DNA of 64,000 nt from the NCBI GenBank assembly GCA_963781785.1, contig CAWAHD010000002.1:310001-374000 (forward strand), in the 5' to 3' direction. Of this stretch, positions 48,799-58,501 are shown piece after piece; positions within the stretch are counted from its first letter, which is position 1; every line of letters begins with the position of its first letter. The position numbers and the translations under genes were made by a program. The stretch is from CAWAHD01 sp963781785. GTDB lineage: Bacteria; Planctomycetota; Planctomycetia; Isosphaerales; Isosphaeraceae. The notes beneath the pieces are model-generated. The model did no database searches, was not told the origin of the DNA, and saw only the letters and a list, made by a program, of their open reading frames with translations.

Positions 48799-49700
48799 TT
48801 GGCTTGCGTCCCACGCCGTCGAGTTCGCTTCTTTTTCGTGAACTTCAGACATAATTCGGCGATCTTTTCGGCTCGGACCGGGTCGGTATCGTAGAGTCGC
48901 TTAAATGATCGCAGGCAGTTGGTGAACGCAGATTCTGGAGATGTAAGCCAGTCGATCCAGGTCTGGTATCCGTGGCGCTTTGCCGCTGTCGTGGCGGTCG
49001 ATCGGCCCTCCAACTGGCTGAACAGCAACCGCACCAGCTCGGCTCGCCTCTTGAAAAGGCTCCTCCGTCCCACGGTGTCATCGAGCTGGAACAATTCAAT
49101 CGTGACGAGCGCGCGACGCCGACCAAATTCGCTTCGTAGCTTCGGAATCGGAGAGAGCGCCTCAAATTCGATGAGGTCCTCAGGGTTGGTGTCCGTCGAT
49201 CCGATCGGATAGATGAGTAGCGCCTTCTCACCGTCCATCTGGGCCGGATCGGTCGCTTTTGGCTCGCGCGTTCCCTCGATCGGGAAGTAGTTCTTCTTGA
49301 GGGTCGAGTTGCAGATCTTGCAGGCCATTGCATAGTTGAATGGCGAATAGGCCAGTCGCGCGTAGCCGGGCTCGGATGAGCCGTCGGCCGGCTGCTGGAC
49401 GGTGACGCCTTCGGCCGAGAGCCGGGGCGGGACGGTCCAGGACTTCACCCCCGCTTTCGGCCGAAAATGCTCGACGTCCTGTTCGATGTTCCCTTCGAGC
49501 GGCTTTTCGCAGAAGCAGCATTTCGAGTTCTGCAGCTCAATGTAAACGCCCTTGATCTTGCTCCACAGCGGCTTGAAATCCGATGTCTTCGGCGGGTTCG
49601 GAAGTCCGACCAGCACGTCAGCCGCGTCGTCGAACCAGTTCTTGGCCACCTTGGTAATCGCGGCACGTAGCTTCGCCGGGGAAATCGCGTACCGAATCAC
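48795..49700 (-). CDS. HNH nuclease of second Septu-like pair (PtuB-like)
   Basis: 301 aa from a GTG at 49700 that overlaps the ATPase2 stop (GTGA). The zinc/HNH core is NSKCCFCEKPLEG (Cys62, Cys64 region), DVEHFRPKAGV (catalytic His78) and YAMACKICNSTLKKNYFP (Cys127, Cys130, Asn). This C-x2-C...EHFRPK...CxxCN order is that of PtuB, the nuclease of Septu defence. It differs strongly from HNH1 in length and spacing. Its stop overlaps the pglY start by four bases, tying the module to the BREX operon. Confidence 0.85.
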   Translation of the reverse strand: MIRYAISPAKLRAAITKVAKNWFDDAADVLVGLPNPPKTSDFKPLWSKIKGVYIELQNSKCCFCEKPLEGNIEQDVEHFRPKAGVKSWTVPPRLSAEGVTVQQPADGSSEPGYARLAYSPFNYAMACKICNSTLKKNYFPIEGTREPKATDPAQMDGEKALLIYPIGSTDTNPEDLIEFEALSPIPKLRSEFGRRRALVTIELFQLDDTVGRRSLFKRRAELVRLLFSQLEGRSTATTAAKRHGYQTWIDWLTSPESAFTNCLRSFKRLYDTDPVRAEKIAELCLKFTKKKRTRRRGTQAK

Positions 49701-50993
49701 TCCTCCACCTCCGTGCCGCTGCTCATTTCGCGGATCAATTGCAGAGGTGCATCCTTGTCGCCCGAACGGATCCGGCCGGTGATGTCGTCCAGTCGCCGGC
49801 GCTTCGGCTCGGCTATGGTGCTTCTCAGCCCGAAGAAATCACTGACCAGGATCTGATCGGCATCGAGGCCGTGGATGCTCTGTTTCAGGCGTTTCGCCAC
49901 AGTCCGGTTCAATTTTGTACCCACCTTCAGCGTGATGATGTTCATCCACTCCAGGCTTCCGGCGACGAGAGGGCTGTGGGAGGTGAAGACGAACTGCATC
50001 TTCGGCAGCGCCTTGGCCACCGTCTTGATGACATCCATCTGCCACCTCGGGTGCAGGTGGAGGTCGATCTCGTCCACCAGGACGATTCCTCGGCTCTCGA
50101 CGAGTTTCTTGCCCCGGGGGGTGCCTGTGCACACGTGGTGAAGCAGGTCGGCGACCCACCCAATGAACGCCCGGTAACCGTCTGAAAGTGACTGGAACGG
50201 GACTGGCATGTCACCTCGGAAGAACAGGTAGTCGCCATTCCCGGCCTGCTCTCCCGAGAATCGGTAGTGACCCGGGGAGAGCAGCGCGTTGATGAGCCGT
50301 TCGACCTGTTTGTAGCGTCCCGGATTCCCTGCTTTCAGTCCAGGCAGCCAGCTTCCCAGGGGGACCAGTGAGAACGCCTCCTCGAAGAGGCTCTGCACGC
50401 GAAGGTCGCGGATCGCGCGGGACCGGGCGCGGGCGCTGAGTCGTAGGTGTCCAGCCGCTCGACACGCCGCGTGGCGCCGTAGCCGACGACAAAGAAGGCG
50501 TCGTTCTTCGACTCGTACACGGGGCCCCATACTTTCGCCTCGTTCACGTCGCCGCCCGCGCCGTCGCCGTCACGCGTCGTCCCGGGCTGTGTGTTCGTGA
50601 CGACCTCAAGGCGCTCCCCCTGCGCTTGACATGGATAATGCTCGTGATCTCCCTGCAAGGAGCCCTGTCTTGCTCGTGCAGCCGCAGAGTCCCGAGGACC
50701 CTCCCAGCGTTTTCGCCATGGCGCACGAGCGAGGCATCGCGTACGAGGTCCTTCGCCGCCGGCCCGAACGCCGACGCGGCGATTGCCCTCAGGATCGTCG
50801 TCTTCCCCGAACCGTTGTCGCCCAGAAGCAACGTCACGTTGGGCAGGCGAGGACGCGGCAGCCTGCCGTCTTCGGGGCGCGGTGGCGTGTTGGGGGGCCG
50901 GAAATTGCAGTCCGGATGTACGAAGGCGAGTGGCTTCCTTGCCAGTCCGGCGAAAGTGCGGATGTTCTCGATATCAAGCTCGTGAATGTACAT
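49697..50993 (-). CDS. AAA ATPase of second Septu-like pair (PtuA-like), two frameshifts
   Basis: About 432 aa when repaired, starting MYIHELDIENIRTFAG at the ATG 50993. Frame 1 holds LLLGDNGSGKTTILRAIA (Walker A). Near 50625 one base seems missing, and the next frame gives GERLEVVTNTQPG to RRVERLDTYDS. Near 50440 another base seems missing, and the third frame gives AIRDLRVQSLFEEAF onward, with FQSLSDGYRAFIGWV (signature), GIVLVDEIDLHLHPRW (Walker B) and FTSHSPLV (H-loop). This is an OLD/SMC-type ATPase like PtuA. In Septu, the ATPase is thought to hold the HNH nuclease in check until infection. Confidence 0.8.
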
Positions 50994-51186
50994 CGAGATT
51001 CCCCTCGGATTAGCGGATTTCACGACGACCGTTACGGGCCGCGGTCCGCTCTCCGCTATCCGCCTTTAATCCTCTACTTTCATGAAGACCGGGCTCCTCC
51101 CTGTCGATCATTGCTGCTCGGCGAGCCTGACGCGTGCCTGTAAGTGCGGCGTTCTGGAGGTTCTGCGTCGGCATGCGTCCGCGCTC

Positions 51187-51909
51187 CTACGATGCGAGGC
51201 TGGGGGAATCGAGCTCGCTCAGTTGCCCCAGGATTCGAGCCGTGTCGGCGAGCCTTGCCTCTAAGTCCCGGGTAACGAGACCCGCCCGAAGTAGAGCAGC
51301 CCGGCGGCCGAGAATCTGCTGAAACCATGGAGCATCGAGAGTCCGCATCCTCTCGACGACCACAGGATCTCGACCACTCCGCGTTAACACGAGTCCGAGG
51401 ACGGCATTGAGGGCGACCGCCCCGTGCTTCTCGCGGGCGAGGAAGCGGGGCCGAGCGTAATCATCGACGAGCTCATCCAGCCGCAGTGACAAATCAATGT
51501 ATTGATTTCGCTCCGGTGGAAGATTCGCAATCAGTTTACGTACAACCATCTTGGTGACCTCGACTTCGAGAGCGATCGGGAGCGGATGACGGCCATCCGC
51601 CTCCAAGAGATGCGCGGCGGTATCAAGGGCCTCGTCGACGGGCGCGGTCGCAACATAATTTCGGATCGCCGAGCCAACCGCGACCAGATCGGCCGGTAGA
51701 CTCGATTGGCGGTATTCCTCGATGAACTGCCTGAGCAAGGGAACGATTGCAGTCGCTTCCTGATCTCTGAACGACGCAACTTCGGCTTCGAGGATGAGGC
51801 GCCGACGCTCCGCGTGCGCGAGGTCGGGTCGTTCAAGGGCCGCGATGATCACCGCGGAACTTGCCTCCGGATCGGCCAATTCGGCATCGAAAGAAAAACG
51901 ATCGGGCAT
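51187..51909 (-). CDS. Helical protein of unknown function inside the BREX/Septu operon
   Basis: 240 aa from the ATG at 51909, with AGGAG upstream. No known catalytic motif. It is predicted mostly helical, with repeated amphipathic helices of HEAT-like character (AVIIAALERPDLAHAERRRL; RQFIEEYRQSSLPADLVAVG; EVTKMVVRKLIANLPPE). A basic patch occurs near the C-terminus (LGRRAALLRAGLVTRDLEARL). It lies between the two ATPase/HNH pairs, 155 bp after HNH1 and 193 bp before ATPase2. It may be an accessory subunit, an independent defence gene or an immunity-like factor; nothing in the sequence decides. Confidence 0.75.
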   Translation of the reverse strand: MPDRFSFDAELADPEASSAVIIAALERPDLAHAERRRLILEAEVASFRDQEATAIVPLLRQFIEEYRQSSLPADLVAVGSAIRNYVATAPVDEALDTAAHLLEADGRHPLPIALEVEVTKMVVRKLIANLPPERNQYIDLSLRLDELVDDYARPRFLAREKHGAVALNAVLGLVLTRSGRDPVVVERMRTLDAPWFQQILGRRAALLRAGLVTRDLEARLADTARILGQLSELDSPSLAS

Positions 51910-52064
51910 GAACCGCTCTCCTGAACCAACCGGTCGGCCGGATCAGCCGCAGATGGGGATTACGGTGTAGTTTAGGTGATTTTCTCTCCGACCGCCACGG
52001 GCCGGGTTCCGGATGAATCAAACTCCTTGAGCCCCGACATCTCACAATGCCAAGAGGCACGTAG

Positions 52065-52763
52065 CTAAGCTCGCCCCCCGGGCCGCGGGATCGGACGCGT
52101 TTCGCCGTCGAAGCATTCCGCCGCCGTACCAGGGAACCACGCAATAAGGCTTCTACGCATTTCCACATCGTCGTGAAACACCTGGAGCCACACCGACCAG
52201 AAACCCCGGGACCTTGCATTATGCAAAATCAATTCTCGCAATTCCGGGGTGTCGCTCTTTCCAAGTTTGCGGCGCGCATCAATCGCCACGCCCCAGGCCT
52301 CGCGTCGCTTTAACCACCTTCGGTCTCGGTCGCTGAAAGACCCATGGCCAGGAACCCTGTCGAGTCCAGTCAACGCGATCGTACGCTCCGCGATAGGACG
52401 GAGAGCCGGATCCAAGCCCGTCGCGATTTGGGGCGGTTGGTCGACAACATAGTCGAAAACGCGAGCCGTGTTGTCACGGTCGGGCCAGAAGTAGTCAATA
52501 AGAACAACGTCTTCATGACCCTTGATTGAGTTGCAATTGCTGCACGCGAGCAGGAAGTTGGTCCATTTGAGCTTTAAGCTACCGTGATGAGACTTTGGCT
52601 GGACGTGTTCGACGTCGATGGAGCTATGCAGACAGACCTCACAGTATGAACAATAATCACCGATACACTTGATCAAAGGATTTCTGGCTTCTTTGTAGTC
52701 GCCGAAGGAAATATCAGTTCCGTCTGCTGACTTGGGACAGTCCCCCCGTGCAACAGGTCGCAT
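52065..52763 (-). CDS. HNH nuclease of first Septu-like pair (PtuB-like)
   Basis: 232 aa. The start ATG at 52763 shares a base with the ATPase1 stop (TGATG). HNH/zinc core: DYCSYCEVCL (Cys38, Cys41), DVEHVQPKSHHG (catalytic His53), NFLLACSNCNSIKGHEDV (Cys74, Cys77, Asn). This is the PtuB signature. A helical C-terminal half (WLKRREAWGVAIDARRKLG; LQVFHDDVEMRRSLIAWF) is of the kind that contacts the ATPase. Full length and intact. Confidence 0.87.
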   Translation of the reverse strand: MRPVARGDCPKSADGTDISFGDYKEARNPLIKCIGDYCSYCEVCLHSSIDVEHVQPKSHHGSLKLKWTNFLLACSNCNSIKGHEDVVLIDYFWPDRDNTARVFDYVVDQPPQIATGLDPALRPIAERTIALTGLDRVPGHGSFSDRDRRWLKRREAWGVAIDARRKLGKSDTPELRELILHNARSRGFWSVWLQVFHDDVEMRRSLIAWFPGTAAECFDGETRPIPRPGGRA

Positions 52764-54076
52764 CAGTCCGCCTCCCCGTCGAGGCCCGCGGACGTCCGCT
52801 GCATCTTCAAGAACGCTTGGTAGGCGGGGTCGTCGCTGTAGGGCATGCTTAGCGCATCGAGCCTGTCTTTCATTGCAGCCCGTTCCGCGGGGGTTGCTTT
52901 CTCGGCCTTTCCGAGAATCGCGAAATATTCCTCCGCCGCTTGCATCATATCCTTGAACCGCTTGCTCCTTTGCGGGAGCTCAATCCCCTGAATCTCTTCG
53001 GAGATATCCTCGACGCTCTTGTTAGCAAATTCCTCGGCGTGCTCGTCGTCCAGGTTCACGAGTTGAACGCCTTCGACAGGCGGAAGCGATTGAATGACGA
53101 ACGGAGAATGAGTCGTGCCGAAGAACTGGATTTTCGGGAAGGTCCGAAGCAAGTCATCGACCACCCGCCGCTGCCAGCGTGGGTGGAGATGGAGATCGAT
53201 TTCGTCGATGAGGACGACCCCCGGGGTCTCCTGGGAGGACTTCTCTTTCAAGTGAGGATTGAGGGTGGCGCAGCGAATGGCGATATCGGCCACCATCGCG
53301 ACCATGTTTCGGTATCCATCGCTCAGGAAGGAGAACGGCAGCGACCTTTCGGCAAATCGGATCATCATTTCGTCACGCGACACGTCGAACCCCACGTGGG
53401 ACCCACCAGGGACACAGCTCAGAATGGCTCGCCGTGCCGCTTCCAACGTGGAATTGAGCGTGCCTTGTTGGAGCGCGGACATCTCAAGAGTCTTGAACCA
53501 TTCCACGAGCCGCTTCACGTCGGAGGCAGGATTCAGGCAGTCGAGATAACCCATGAATCGGGTATCCGGCTTGAGGACATCGACCTTGCGCACTTTGGTT
53601 TTGGTCTGGCGCAACTGCACCCAGAGACGCCCGGTCCCATAATAGGAAACCGCGGGGAGAATCGTGGGCTGACCTTCCTTCACGGCTTCGCTCAGCCGCG
53701 ACGCCTCAGCCCGAATCCACTCCGCGTCCTGGCGCGTTGTGCGTCCGTCCTTACTCGTCAGGGCCCGGTGCCACGTTCCCTGGAGGCCGTCAACCTCGCC
53801 TGAGCAGTCGACCTGCGTGGGGTACTGAGGTTCAACGGTCCAGGAGTCCCCGTGGTGATAGGTTGCGAGCCGAACTTCGTCGCTGATGAAGTTGCGCGGC
53901 GAGGCAGGCTCGGGGAATCCCAGAAACAAAGACCCAAGACCCACCGAGAGAGCATCGAGTAATGTCGTCTTACCTGTCGCGTTATCACCGATAATCAGAT
54001 TGAAGCGCGAACCAAACGAGAACGCTCGATCCTCGAAGCAGTGAAAGTTCTTGCATTTGATTCGATGTATCTTCAT
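52763..54076 (-). CDS. AAA ATPase of first Septu-like pair (PtuA-like)
   Basis: 437 aa from the ATG at 54076 (MKIHRIKCKNFHCFEDRAF), the typical strand start of OLD/RecF-type ATPases. Walker A is GDNATGKTTLL (30-40), signature SFLSDGYRNMVAMVADI, Walker B GVVLIDEIDLHLHPRWQ and H-loop GTTHSPFVIQSLPP. No TOPRIM nuclease domain is seen, so activity must come from the partner HNH protein translated directly after it. It starts 38 bp after the pglX stop. Intact. Confidence 0.87.
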   Translation of the reverse strand: MKIHRIKCKNFHCFEDRAFSFGSRFNLIIGDNATGKTTLLDALSVGLGSLFLGFPEPASPRNFISDEVRLATYHHGDSWTVEPQYPTQVDCSGEVDGLQGTWHRALTSKDGRTTRQDAEWIRAEASRLSEAVKEGQPTILPAVSYYGTGRLWVQLRQTKTKVRKVDVLKPDTRFMGYLDCLNPASDVKRLVEWFKTLEMSALQQGTLNSTLEAARRAILSCVPGGSHVGFDVSRDEMMIRFAERSLPFSFLSDGYRNMVAMVADIAIRCATLNPHLKEKSSQETPGVVLIDEIDLHLHPRWQRRVVDDLLRTFPKIQFFGTTHSPFVIQSLPPVEGVQLVNLDDEHAEEFANKSVEDISEEIQGIELPQRSKRFKDMMQAAEEYFAILGKAEKATPAERAAMKDRLDALSMPYSDDPAYQAFLKMQRTSAGLDGEAD

Positions 54077-54114
54077 GGGAATTCCGGTGCCCTCTGCCCG
54101 AGCTTGCGTGATGC

Positions 54115-57100
54115 CTAACGTGAGCCTCGTCCACGACGGCCTGGCGACTTCCGGGCCGGCTGCCATGCTCTGAGTTCATCGATCGTTAACCCGAGCTGGC
54201 GAGCCTCTTCCTGGATGAAGCCTTCGAAGTATTCACCCATGGGCACACCAAACTCAGGATCAATGTCATTGTGCCACTGCTTGAGCCACGGGAGAAGCTC
54301 GATGATACAGGCGAGGAGCGGCACGAGGCGCGGGTCGTCGCGGCCGCCCAGGCGCTCCTGGACGTCGACGTAGAAGGCGCTGATCGCCCGGGCGAGCTGA
54401 AGGTGGTCATAGCCGGCCCAGGCGATCATGAGCGTGCCGTCTTCTCCCGGACAGTGCGGAAAGCTCACCCAGCGCTCCTTGGGGACGTCGAGCTTGCCGC
54501 GGAGCCGCCAGTAGTCGCTCTTCAAGAAATCGGCGTTCGTGTACTTGGGCGGAACGGGGATCGTCCCAACCTGCTTCTTCTTGAGCTCTTGGGCTTCCAG
54601 CTCGGTCAGGTAGTCGCGATGGTCTTCGCGTAGCTTCGTGCGGGCGTCGATTGCGTCCTCTTGACGCTGGAGCACCCAGGTCTTTTCCCATTCCTCGCGC
54701 TTGCGGAGGCCCGGGGGCTTGTATCGGAGGATCGGTAGTAGCGGAACACTCTCGGCCTCGACCAGTTCCGACACGAGGCGAGAGACGTCGAATGCGGGGT
54801 CGTCGCGGTAGAGCTCGCCGACTTGCAGGAACTCCGGGTCTTGTCGAGCGACGTCGGCCAGCTTGCCGACGGAGACCAGCGCGACGGGAAACCTGGCGGA
54901 GGGCCGGCTTTCGTCGTTCATCCGGCCGTCGACGTCGAAGTAGGATTCGAGGCGGTCGAGCAGCCAGGCATTGAGCGCGAGTTCAATCTGCGAATCCCAC
55001 GTTCCGGTGTTCCAGCGGCGCTTGTATTCGCATTGCTCGATAAGACGAATGTTTGAATCGTTCTCGATAATCGCGACCCTGCGTTTAACCAGGCGCCGGT
55101 AGCTCTCGGTCCAACCGCTGGGTAGGTCTGTGCAGTGAGTAGCGTGGTGCCTTTCAAACCAGTGATTGTCCAAAGCACCATTGCGGAGGTTCCGTGCCAG
55201 TACAATCTCGAAGGCCCGCTGCCCCAACGTGATCGGAGGCGGCTTGGACTCGAAAGTGTAAGTCTCTGGCACGAGGCCGTATGCGCGGTACATAAGCCAG
55301 TCCAGTTCTTCTTGATAAGAAATCATGGTTTGAAGAGTAGCCTTCCACTGTCCTTGCGCACGAGCCAGATTCTCCCGAAGCGTTCCAGCGGAATCTCCCT
55401 TGAAACGCCAATGACGGATCAGTCGGCCAGGCGACGAATTCGCAAGCTGTTGTGCCAACTCATCGATCTCGTACGCCAACGAACTCCGACGATCCTTGGG
55501 CAAAGGAAATGACAACAGTTTAGTCCCGTTAAATGCGTAGAATCGCTCCCAGGCTTCGGCCTTTATACCGCCGCTTGTGCAACTTCCACCTTTGCAGTGA
55601 CAAACCTGCTTGAGCCAGAAACACGCAGTGGAGGTACTTAGCACTCCAAGTATTTCAAGGTACTCTTCCTCAGTTGCGTGAGGGAAAAGTTTGACTACAG
55701 GCGCAGTCTGCTTGAAGGCTCGCCCGCCACGGTCCAACACAAAATGGGTATGTGTCGCAACTTCACAGAAAACGATCGAGAGCGAAGTGCGATACTTTTC
55801 TTTGACCCATCGATACCAACTCCACCAGTGGTCACCGCATTCGAGACGAGTCTTTGCACCGAAGGAAATCACATTTGCCAGCGTTGTCCGAAACCGCCAT
55901 AGATATCTCCCCCACTCTGAATCTTCCACATCAAGCAGAGGATCATGGTTGCGGTCGTAAGGAGCCAACGCCTCCAATTCCTCTTCGATGCTCCAATCCC
56001 GAACGTTGTCGCCAAAGACTGCGGGACGAATCATCGCTTTAGGAACGCGGTATCGTCTTAAGACACTACGTTCGAGCAGAAACACATCATCGCACCCTGG
56101 GAAGCTGGCAAATCCGATTGATTGAACGAACGTGTCAAGGTGTTCTTGGCAAAACTCTTCCAACAGTTCCTTTAGTTCGGCTGCGCCACCGCCGCCAATC
56201 GACCACGGATGTTTGTGAAATAGCGTACGTGGAGAGTCAGTCACGCTCACGAATTCGCTTACCGAACCAGATTGATCAACTTGACGAAGGATTGCCGACC
56301 ACACAAGTCCTTCCGCTGGATCTAGTGGTTCCTCATCTTGACATTTAATTGCGCTAACGAGGCGAATGTTGCTCGAGACCGGTTGGCGGTTACGGCCGAG
56401 AAGGATGACGGTCGGCGTTCCATGCCCAGGCACGTGCGCGAGTTGTGTGTCTATCACGTGTGTGATGTCAACCGTAGGCAAGAACTCCTCGATCAGTTTC
56501 CTGCCGAACTCCCTTTTCATGAAGCTATTGGCCGTAATCTGCCCCGTGAAGCCGCCCACTACCGCCAGCGAGACAATGCGTTCCAAAAACGGCACCGCCA
56601 GTGAGTACTTCATGTGGCAGGTGGAGTATCGATCCCGATATGCCTGGTTCAGCGCCCGATCCTTGGGCGTAATGTACGGCGGATTAGCGACCACCGCGTG
56701 ATACGTCTTGGGCCGCAGTAGTCGCTCGAGTTCGTCCCGATCCTCAGGCTGGTAGACATGATCGAGCGAGCTCCACCCCAGCGAAAGCTGATCGCCCCCA
56801 GGACTCCCGTGCAGCAGCGAGTCACCGCAGGCGATGTGAATGGCGAACCCCGGTGCATTGCTCAACCGCGCGATCCCGCATTCCTTGAGGGCAGCGAGCA
56901 AAAGCCGGAACCGCGCGATCGCAATCGCATACGGGTTCAAGTCAACCCCGTGCACGCTATCGAGCGCTCTTTGCACGAGCACGATGGTCTTCTCGCCCGG
57001 TTCCCTCTTCCGCCACCGCTCCAGCAGCCGAGCGAAACTCCCCAGCAAGAAGTGCCCGCTGCCGCAGGCGGGGTCGATCATCCTGAACCGGTCATCGGGA

Positions 57101-57834
57101 TGGAGCCGACCATCGGGCAACAGCCGCGTTTCATACCCCATCCTGGCCAACCCGAACTCCTCGATCGCGGGGTCGAGCGTGCGGTCGAGGATGAATTCCT
57201 CGACAAAGACGGGCGTTTGAAGCAATGCATACTTCTTCCGTGCCGCTTCGGACAGGTCCTGGTACAGGTCACCCAGGAATCGCGTGTCCCAATCTGGATC
57301 GGTAAAGTCGTGGACGAGTACCCCCGTGTTGGGATCGACTCGCTGAAGGAACGTGATCAAGGCGCCGGCCGCGTCGCCGCTCAGCCAGTTCGGCAGGTCG
57401 CGGATCGGGTTATGCGCGCCGAAGACCTCCTTCGTTACGGCGTACTTTGTCAGCCCGTCGAACACCGCGAGCAGATAGTCACGGTCGGTCTGCGTCGGGT
57501 GCGATCGAAAGTACAGCTCGTGCTCGTCTCGGGCCCGCTTGAGCCCCTCGCCGGGGCCAGCGATTTTCGGAGTCGGGACAAGCTGGTTGTCTTCCAGGAA
57601 CCGGACGAAGACGCAGCTCAGCACCCAAGCCGCAGCCGCCTGGGTGATCGCGTCGGAGCGCCAGTCCTCATAGTTCTGTGCCGTTCGATCGGCAGCCTGG
57701 GCCGCGGAAAATTCCTCGCGCAGCTTCTGACCGACATCGGGTACTTCCGCCGACTCGCTTCGCTCAACAAGATCAGCTTCGATCTTCGGGAGCAGCTTTT
57801 GCAGGTCAGTCAGCAGCGCCTGTCGATCGATCAA
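54115..57834 (-). CDS. pglX: BREX-2 adenine-specific DNA methyltransferase PglX
   Basis: 1239 aa with a TTG start at 57834 behind GAGGTGA. Methyltransferase motif I is DPACGSGHFLL (254-264, SAM binding) and motif IV is NPPY (384-387, catalytic), so this is an N6-adenine enzyme. The N-terminal segment AWVLSCVFVRFLEDNQLVPTPK is usual for PglX, and the long C-terminal half carries target recognition and the conserved VSFPHCPGEDGTLMIAWAGYDHLQLARAI region. In BREX it marks host DNA at one strand of a non-palindromic site and is needed for defence. Intact. Confidence 0.94.
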   Translation of the reverse strand: MIDRQALLTDLQKLLPKIEADLVERSESAEVPDVGQKLREEFSAAQAADRTAQNYEDWRSDAITQAAAAWVLSCVFVRFLEDNQLVPTPKIAGPGEGLKRARDEHELYFRSHPTQTDRDYLLAVFDGLTKYAVTKEVFGAHNPIRDLPNWLSGDAAGALITFLQRVDPNTGVLVHDFTDPDWDTRFLGDLYQDLSEAARKKYALLQTPVFVEEFILDRTLDPAIEEFGLARMGYETRLLPDGRLHPDDRFRMIDPACGSGHFLLGSFARLLERWRKREPGEKTIVLVQRALDSVHGVDLNPYAIAIARFRLLLAALKECGIARLSNAPGFAIHIACGDSLLHGSPGGDQLSLGWSSLDHVYQPEDRDELERLLRPKTYHAVVANPPYITPKDRALNQAYRDRYSTCHMKYSLAVPFLERIVSLAVVGGFTGQITANSFMKREFGRKLIEEFLPTVDITHVIDTQLAHVPGHGTPTVILLGRNRQPVSSNIRLVSAIKCQDEEPLDPAEGLVWSAILRQVDQSGSVSEFVSVTDSPRTLFHKHPWSIGGGGAAELKELLEEFCQEHLDTFVQSIGFASFPGCDDVFLLERSVLRRYRVPKAMIRPAVFGDNVRDWSIEEELEALAPYDRNHDPLLDVEDSEWGRYLWRFRTTLANVISFGAKTRLECGDHWWSWYRWVKEKYRTSLSIVFCEVATHTHFVLDRGGRAFKQTAPVVKLFPHATEEEYLEILGVLSTSTACFWLKQVCHCKGGSCTSGGIKAEAWERFYAFNGTKLLSFPLPKDRRSSLAYEIDELAQQLANSSPGRLIRHWRFKGDSAGTLRENLARAQGQWKATLQTMISYQEELDWLMYRAYGLVPETYTFESKPPPITLGQRAFEIVLARNLRNGALDNHWFERHHATHCTDLPSGWTESYRRLVKRRVAIIENDSNIRLIEQCEYKRRWNTGTWDSQIELALNAWLLDRLESYFDVDGRMNDESRPSARFPVALVSVGKLADVARQDPEFLQVGELYRDDPAFDVSRLVSELVEAESVPLLPILRYKPPGLRKREEWEKTWVLQRQEDAIDARTKLREDHRDYLTELEAQELKKKQVGTIPVPPKYTNADFLKSDYWRLRGKLDVPKERWVSFPHCPGEDGTLMIAWAGYDHLQLARAISAFYVDVQERLGGRDDPRLVPLLACIIELLPWLKQWHNDIDPEFGVPMGEYFEGFIQEEARQLGLTIDELRAWQPARKSPGRRGRGSR

Positions 57835-57859
57835 CGTTCACCTCACGCAAACGGGAACG

Positions 57860-58069
57860 AAGCTCACGCAAAGCCGCAAAGCCGCAAAAGCATTCACGCA
57901 AAGAATTGTCCTCAATTTTACGAATACATTGTCGATTGTGTTACCTTTTCTGTTTGCGGCCCTTCTGCTTAGCGCCTTTGCGGCTTTGCGTGAGCTTCTC
58001 CGTTCTCGATTCTTCCCCTCGAATCGGTCGATTTCGGTTGTCGCGTGCGGCTTTGCGTGAGCCTCTCCA
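57860..58069. repeat. Inverted repeats of CGCAAAGCCGC type at the GxxExxY gene
   Basis: 57860-57881 and 57976-57997 are a perfect 22-bp inverted pair (AAGCTCACGCAAAGCCGCAAAG). A third partial copy, GCGGCTTTGCGTGAGC, lies at 58047-58062. Such CGCAAAG-type repeats often accompany GxxExxY genes. The stretch 57835-58083 has no gene. Confidence 0.75.
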
Positions 58070-58083
58070 TGGTTCGCGTGAGC

Positions 58084-58488
58084 TCACCCGTTGGCGTGAG
58101 GCTCAGAGGGTAGGCCGTTCACCACGCGGGCGATGCCGTCGGCGATGAATTCCGCGCCGAAGTTGATCACCAGCCCCAACCGGCGATCCATCAGCCTGAG
58201 ATACGTCAGAAGCTGCTTCTTGTGCACCCGCGCGAGCTGCTCGACCGACTTGAGCTCGACCACCACGACGTCTTCGACAATCAAGTCCGCCTCAAAGCCG
58301 ATCTCCAATCGAACCTCTTCCCACACAACCGGAATCGGTTCGCGACTGAGCACGCGCAGACCTCGCTTCCGAAGCTCATAAACCATCACCGCATGGTAAA
58401 CCGACTCGAGCAGCCCCGGCCCCAGTTTCCGATGGATATGATAGGCGACGTCCACAATCACCTTGGCGACTTCGTTTTCCTTGAGCAT
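58084..58488 (-). CDS. GxxExxY protein
   Basis: 134 aa. The name-giving motif GLLESVY is at residues 25-31, after AYHIHRKLGPG. The second half, EIGFEADLIVEDVVVVELKS, has the D...ExK spacing of PDDEXK nucleases, so a nuclease-like fold is likely. No activity is established for the family. It starts 13 bp after the pglW stop, with GGGAG upstream, and is followed by CGCAAAG-type inverted repeats. It therefore looks like a small inserted cassette between pglW and pglX, yet it is in operon orientation. Confidence 0.85.
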   Translation of the reverse strand: MLKENEVAKVIVDVAYHIHRKLGPGLLESVYHAVMVYELRKRGLRVLSREPIPVVWEEVRLEIGFEADLIVEDVVVVELKSVEQLARVHKKQLLTYLRLMDRRLGLVINFGAEFIADGIARVVNGLPSEPHANG

Positions 58489-58501
58489 CGCGAATCACTC
58501 C

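Noticed and set aside
48799..48852. Longer pglY start at 48852
   Set aside because: It would overlap HNH2 by 58 bp; the ATG at 48798 gives the family N-terminus and a neat four-base overlap.
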